From an uncultured Christensenella sp. (lineage in GTDB: Bacteria > Bacillota > Clostridia > Christensenellales > Borkfalkiaceae), in assembly GCA_910578655.1 (NCBI GenBank), contig CAJTQE010000003.1, positions 1 through 44,456 on the forward strand: a stretch of 44,456 nucleotides of DNA, written 5' to 3'. Positions 40,769 through 44,456 of this stretch are shown piece after piece. Made by a program: the position numbers and the translations under genes. Within the stretch, counting starts at the first letter, position 1; the number at the start of each line of letters is the position of its first letter. The notes under the pieces are model-generated. The model was not told the origin of the DNA and searched no databases. It saw only the letters and a list, made by a program, of their open reading frames with translations.

Positions 40769-42127
40769 ATGTTAAGTCAAAAGCAATCGTTTATAAAGGG
40801 TGCAATACTAATTTCTTTGGGCGGATTTATTTCAAAGATGCTGGGGGCAATTTACCGCATACCTTTAACTAATTTTCTCGGCGGAGAGGGTATGGGTATT
40901 TACCAGATGGTTTACCCGTTATATTGCATACTTCTTACCGTTTCGGCGTCCGGTATTCCTACGGGAATAGCGCGCGTAATTTCGTCTGGCAAAGCAGGGG
41001 CGGAGCGGCAGGCGTTCAGGCTGTACGGGGCAATAGGCGTCATAGGCACGATACTAATGTATTTTCTGTCCGCGCCGCTTGCCGCGCTGCAATCCGAACC
41101 TGCAATAAAGCTGTGCTGTATAATGCTCTGTCCGTCGGTTTTTTTTGTGTCCGTTCTCTCTATCGTCCGCGGATATTTTCAAGGTAAGGGCAATATGTAC
41201 CCGACCGCAGTTACGGAAGTTACGGAGCAGGCGGTAAAGGTTGCGCTCGGCTGTGCGCTTGCGTATGCGTTCAGGGACAACTTAGCCATAGCCGTTGCAT
41301 CAACTCTGTTCTCTGTGACGGTAAGCGAAGTGGTTGCAACCGCGCTCGCCTTAATCTGGTATTTAAAAAAGCGCTCCCGTCTGCCCCTTTTCAAAGTACC
41401 GTCGCCGCCCGTTTCTTCGATAATAAAATATACCGTTCCTTTGACGCTTACGGCAATAGCTTTGCCGGCAGGTCAGCTGCTGGAAAGTATAGTTGCCGTC
41501 CGTTTTCTTAAAGAGATTTCGGGCGACGCAACCGCGCTTTACGGTATTTTTTCGGGCTGCGCGGTCACAATAATAAACTTGCCCGTATCGGTAACTTACG
41601 GGCTTGCTGCGGCAAGCGTGCCCCAGATTTCCCCTCTTGCCGAAAAGGGGGACTTTGACGCGGCAAAGGGCAAGGCGTATAAAGCGCTTTTAATTACTTT
41701 TGCGATTTCCGCGCCTGCGGCGATAGCGCTGTTTGCTTTTGCGCCGTATGCGGTAAAGGTAATCTTCTCTTCGTTGGAGCCCGAAAACAAAGAACTTTTA
41801 TTAAACCTCGTCAGGATAATGTCCGTAAACGCCGTCACGCTGTCGCTGGTGCAGACCTCGTCGGCTTGTCTTACCGCGCTGGGCAAGCCCATAAAAAGTA
41901 CGGTAACGCAGTGGGTTACGGCAATTCTCCGCGTTGCGATTACGGCGGCTTTAATTAAATTCACGTCCCTTTCAATAGTCGGCGCGGCAATATCTGCAAA
42001 TTGCAGTTATTTGGTTGCGACTTTGATTAATTTCTGGTATATTATCAAAGAACACGGAGGACGGAAAAATGAAAATAACGCTGATTGGTTTAGGAAATTC
42101 GCAAGGCGACTTGACCGCAAAAGCTGA
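40769..42127 (+). CDS. SpoVB/YabM-like polysaccharide or lipid flippase (MOP superfamily)
   Basis: The 452-residue protein has about 13-14 membrane helices and belongs to the MATE/MurJ-like MOP superfamily. The start QSFIKGAILISLGGFISKML and IYRIPLTNFLGGEGMGIYQ are typical of the SpoVB/YabM subgroup, which exports lipid-linked cell wall or spore cortex precursors. The ATG at 40769 is used because an upstream frame to 40706 runs through two hairpins and adds an unlikely peptide. The gene lies two genes after spoVT and overlaps the yabN/mazG gene by 59 bp, an arrangement close to spoVT-yabM-yabN in Bacillus. Translation may depend on opening the hairpin that contains its ribosome site. Confidence 0.88.
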   Translation: MLSQKQSFIKGAILISLGGFISKMLGAIYRIPLTNFLGGEGMGIYQMVYPLYCILLTVSASGIPTGIARVISSGKAGAERQAFRLYGAIGVIGTILMYFLSAPLAALQSEPAIKLCCIMLCPSVFFVSVLSIVRGYFQGKGNMYPTAVTEVTEQAVKVALGCALAYAFRDNLAIAVASTLFSVTVSEVVATALALIWYLKKRSRLPLFKVPSPPVSSIIKYTVPLTLTAIALPAGQLLESIVAVRFLKEISGDATALYGIFSGCAVTIINLPVSVTYGLAAASVPQISPLAEKGDFDAAKGKAYKALLITFAISAPAAIALFAFAPYAVKVIFSSLEPENKELLLNLVRIMSVNAVTLSLVQTSSACLTALGKPIKSTVTQWVTAILRVAITAALIKFTSLSIVGAAISANCSYLVATLINFWYIIKEHGGRKNENNADWFRKFARRLDRKS

Positions 42128-43484
42128 ACTTGCATTAAAAACTTGCGCAAAAATTATTGCTCGGACAAACGCGACCGCCGCGTTTGAAAATCTGGCAGGT
42201 TACGAAGTTGAAACGCTTGATTCCGTTTTTGAGTCAAGCCGCAACTTCGACACTTTAAATAAAAAGCTTGCCGCTCGCGTATTGGACGCGGCGCAGAAGC
42301 GGGACGTATGTTACTGCGTCGACGGTGCGGTATGCGAGGACGAGGCCTGCAAAATAATAATTAAAAAACACGCCGACGTCTGCGTTATCGAGGGCGTTTC
42401 CAAAAGCGCGCATATAGCAAGCGCGGCTAAGCTGAACGCTCCGCTGTACAGCGCGGTTTCGGCGTACGGAATAGAAAGTTTAAAAAGTTCGCCTGCGGCA
42501 GTCGTTTACGACGTCGACTGCTATTACATAGCAAGCCTGATTAAAGAAAAGCTTGCAGCCCTGTACGGTGACGAGGCGGACTGCACTTTCGTGAGGGGCG
42601 AAAGCGCTACGCGCATTAAAGTTTACGAAATAGACAGGCAAAAGGACTACGATGCGTCTTGCGCGGTTGCGATAGAGGAGGGCGAGTTTCTCAAAAAAGA
42701 GCGATACGACTACGCCGATTTACTCAACCTTATCAAGCTTTTAAGAAAGCCCGACGGCTGTCCCTGGGACAGGGCGCAGACCAACGCAAGCATAAAGGGC
42801 AACACGATAGAGGAAGCGTACGAGCTTGCCGATGCCATAGAGCGCGGCGATGACGACGGGATAGAGGAGGAAACGGGCGACGTGCTTTTGCAGGCTGCGT
42901 TCCATTCCGTAATTAAGGAAGAGCAGGGCGTGTTCAGCGGCGGCGACGCGATAACGCGATTAGTCAAAAAACTCATTTTCCGCCATTCGCATATATTCGG
43001 AGAAGATAAAGCCGACGGCAGTGACGACGCGCTCGTTGTCTGGGAAAAGAACAAGAATATAGAAAAAAATGTGACGACTTTCGGCGAAAGCGTGGGGGCG
43101 GTTCCTTCAAACTTTCCAGCGTGTATGTACGCGCAAAAGGTTGGCAAACGCGCCGCCAAAAGCGGAATGGATTTTCTCTCGCCGGCGTCCGCGTTCGAAA
43201 GGCTGCAGGACGAATTTTCAGAGCTTACCGACGCAATACAGTCGGAAGATAAGGAGAGGGTGTTCGACGAGGCCGGCGACGTACTGCTTTCCGCCGTCAA
43301 TGCCTGCCGGCTTGCAGGCGTAGACTGCGAAAACGCTTTGAGAGCTTCCGCACAGAAGTTTGCAAAACGGTTTACAGAGTGCGAAAAGTTAATTCTCGCC
43401 GACGGCAAAAATATGACCGACTTGGACGGACGGGAACTCGATATATATTGGGAACGTGCAAAAAATGCAATTAAAGAAAATTAA
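42069..43484 (+). CDS. mazG: YabN-type MazG nucleotide pyrophosphohydrolase with tetrapyrrole-methylase-like N-terminus
   Basis: The 471-residue protein is a YabN-type fusion. Residues 1-200 resemble the tetrapyrrole (corrin/porphyrin) methylase fold, beginning KITLIGLGNSQGDL. Residues 220-465 hold two MazG-like four-helix units: LRKPDGCPWDRAQT near 232 with the metal-binding EEAYEL and EETGDVLLQ (about 250-280), and a second EFSELTDAI...DEAGDVLLS near 380-405. MazG removes pyrophosphate from abnormal or signalling nucleotides. GGAGG at 42056-42060 supports the ATG at 42069, which lies inside the flippase gene (59-bp overlap in another frame). The C-terminus overlaps the next gene's start by 20 bp. 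Confidence 0.92.
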   Translation: MKITLIGLGNSQGDLTAKAELALKTCAKIIARTNATAAFENLAGYEVETLDSVFESSRNFDTLNKKLAARVLDAAQKRDVCYCVDGAVCEDEACKIIIKKHADVCVIEGVSKSAHIASAAKLNAPLYSAVSAYGIESLKSSPAAVVYDVDCYYIASLIKEKLAALYGDEADCTFVRGESATRIKVYEIDRQKDYDASCAVAIEEGEFLKKERYDYADLLNLIKLLRKPDGCPWDRAQTNASIKGNTIEEAYELADAIERGDDDGIEEETGDVLLQAAFHSVIKEEQGVFSGGDAITRLVKKLIFRHSHIFGEDKADGSDDALVVWEKNKNIEKNVTTFGESVGAVPSNFPACMYAQKVGKRAAKSGMDFLSPASAFERLQDEFSELTDAIQSEDKERVFDEAGDVLLSAVNACRLAGVDCENALRASAQKFAKRFTECEKLILADGKNMTDLDGRELDIYWERAKNAIKEN

Positions 43485-44403
43485 AATAGCGTCGCTTGAA
43501 AGCAAAAACAACGTTTTTTTGGCTCCGCTTGCAGGCTACACCAACGCGGTGTTCCGCAAGATGTGTTACGAACTCGGCGCAGGGCTGACTTATACGGAAA
43601 TGGTCAGCGCAAAGGGGCTTGTTTACGGCAGTGAAAAGACAAAAGAGCTTTTGGCAATTCCCGACGGTTACAACGGGATTAAGGCTTGTCAGATTTTCGG
43701 CGCGGACCCATCGGTTTTAGAACGCGCGGCGTGCGGAGAGGACTTGGCTCCGTTCGATTTGATAGATATCAATATGGGCTGCCCTATGCCCAAAATTTAC
43801 AACAACGGCGAGGGCAGCGCGCTTTTAAACGATTTCGCGCTTGCCGGTAAAGTTATATCCGCAGTCAAAAAAAGCGGCAAAGCAGTTTCCGTAAAGTTCA
43901 GAATAGGGCTTACTGAAGACAAGATAATTTCCGCAGAATTTGCAAAGTTATGCGAGGATTCGGGTGCGGATATGATTTGCGTTCACGGCAGAACGCGCGA
44001 TAAAATCTATTCGGGCGCGGTAGACTGCGGAGCGATAGAAAGGGCGAAAAACGCCGTCGGCATTCCCGTTATAGCTAACGGCGGAATTTTTTCAAGCGCG
44101 GACGCCGGCAAGCTTATCGAAAGGACGGGCGCGGACGGCGTTATGATAGCGCGCGGAGCAATGTTCCGCCCTTGGATATTTGCAAAGATTACGGGCGTTG
44201 AATACGACGCTAAAAGTTTGGTTGAACGACAGCTTGAAGAAACGGTTAAGGCTTACGGCGAGCGCTTCGCCTGCGTATATATGCGCAAGATGATTGCTTT
44301 TTATTTAAAGAATAAACCTAACGCCGCGGCTATTAGGGCGCGGCTTATGCAAGCCCCTACGACGGACGAAGTCAGACTGATATTGAACGGAATAGAATTT
44401 TAA
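43465..44403 (+). CDS. dus: tRNA-dihydrouridine synthase
   Basis: Dus enzymes use FMN and NAD(P)H to reduce uridines in the tRNA D-loop. The 312-residue protein has FLAPLAGYTNAVFRKMC near residue 18, INMGCPMPKIYNNGEGSALL near 108 (catalytic Cys in GCP), VKFRIGL near 145, ICVHGRTR near 175, VIANGGIFS near 206 and the FMN phosphate site GADGVMIARGAM near 228. It resembles the DusB group. The ATG at 43465 is preferred, though a GTG at 43456 is in frame. It overlaps the mazG 3' end by 20 bp and is thus co-transcribed. A terminator follows directly. Confidence 0.95.
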   Translation: MQLKKIKIASLESKNNVFLAPLAGYTNAVFRKMCYELGAGLTYTEMVSAKGLVYGSEKTKELLAIPDGYNGIKACQIFGADPSVLERAACGEDLAPFDLIDINMGCPMPKIYNNGEGSALLNDFALAGKVISAVKKSGKAVSVKFRIGLTEDKIISAEFAKLCEDSGADMICVHGRTRDKIYSGAVDCGAIERAKNAVGIPVIANGGIFSSADAGKLIERTGADGVMIARGAMFRPWIFAKITGVEYDAKSLVERQLEETVKAYGERFACVYMRKMIAFYLKNKPNAAAIRARLMQAPTTDEVRLILNGIEF

Positions 44404-44410
44404 TAAAAAT

Positions 44411-44434
44411 CCACGGGTAAAACCCGTGGTTTTT
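44411..44434 (+). terminator. Terminator after dus
   Basis: An 8-bp GC-rich stem (44411-44418 and 44422-44429) with an AAA loop is followed by TTTTT. A second small GGGGT/ACCCC hairpin (44441-44453) starts at the window edge. Confidence 0.85.
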
Positions 44435-44456
44435 CAATTTGGGGTAAAACCCCTTG

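Overview
The window looks like chromosomal DNA from an uncultured, gut-type clostridial Bacillota (Gram-positive). SpoIIE- and SpoVT-type proteins and a SpoVB/YabM-like flippase point to an endospore-forming lineage. Nearly all expression signals are sigma-A-like, many genes have AGGAGG ribosome sites, and meso-diaminopimelate is made by the DapL (LL-DAP aminotransferase) route. I cannot name a genus from sequence alone.

Layout. (1) 114-2902, minus: ECF sigma factor, membrane anti-sigma candidate and a VWA-domain lipoprotein. (2) 2982-6821, plus: dapF, a decayed C-terminal piece of CTP synthase, dapL and malQ. (3) 6964-9889, plus: a second ECF sigma, a putative membrane anti-sigma and an AT-rich secreted papain-fold protein with Cys/His-rich modules. 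(4) 9921-12188, minus: spoIIE. (5) 12398-23362: a Wzz-like membrane protein, a HelD-like helicase, a 1871-aa DUF4011-type helicase with a C-terminal nuclease-like region (anti-phage defence candidate), an unknown 248-aa protein, and two almost identical tandem xre regulators, each with its own palindrome. (6) 23416-26098, minus: asd-dapA-dapB with 4-bp overlaps. (7) 26216-28639, plus: lgt, ppa and an orphan gene. (8) 28773-35706: a LysR regulator divergent from malic enzyme, then an SGNH-hydrolase lipoprotein, a lipoprotein with an internal duplication and an 820-aa membrane alpha/beta hydrolase. (9) 35812-44403, plus: spoVT, a giant surface protein, a spoVB/yabM-like flippase, yabN/mazG and dus.

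The most striking observation is an 11-G tract at 36522-36532, just inside the giant surface protein. With 11 G the protein stops after 20 codons. With 12 or 9 G the same start codon, which has a good promoter and Shine-Dalgarno site, reads through a complete signal peptide into a protein of about 1400 residues. This is the architecture of a slipped-strand phase-variation switch, here inserted into the conserved spoVT-yabM-yabN neighbourhood. A homopolymer sequencing error is the main alternative.

Other points worth checking are several promoters whose -10 box lies only 6-8 nt before a start codon with no Shine-Dalgarno site (candidate leaderless mRNAs: dapF, the divergent sigma gene, asd, perhaps spoIIE), the very recent xre duplication, the CTP synthase remnant, two parallel sigma/anti-sigma/exported-protein loci, and a hairpin that would hide the flippase ribosome site. 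Five enzymes of lysine/DAP synthesis (Asd, DapA, DapB, DapL, DapF) are present in two clusters. No intergenic stretch exceeds about 210 bases, and I saw no rRNA, tRNA or CRISPR array.
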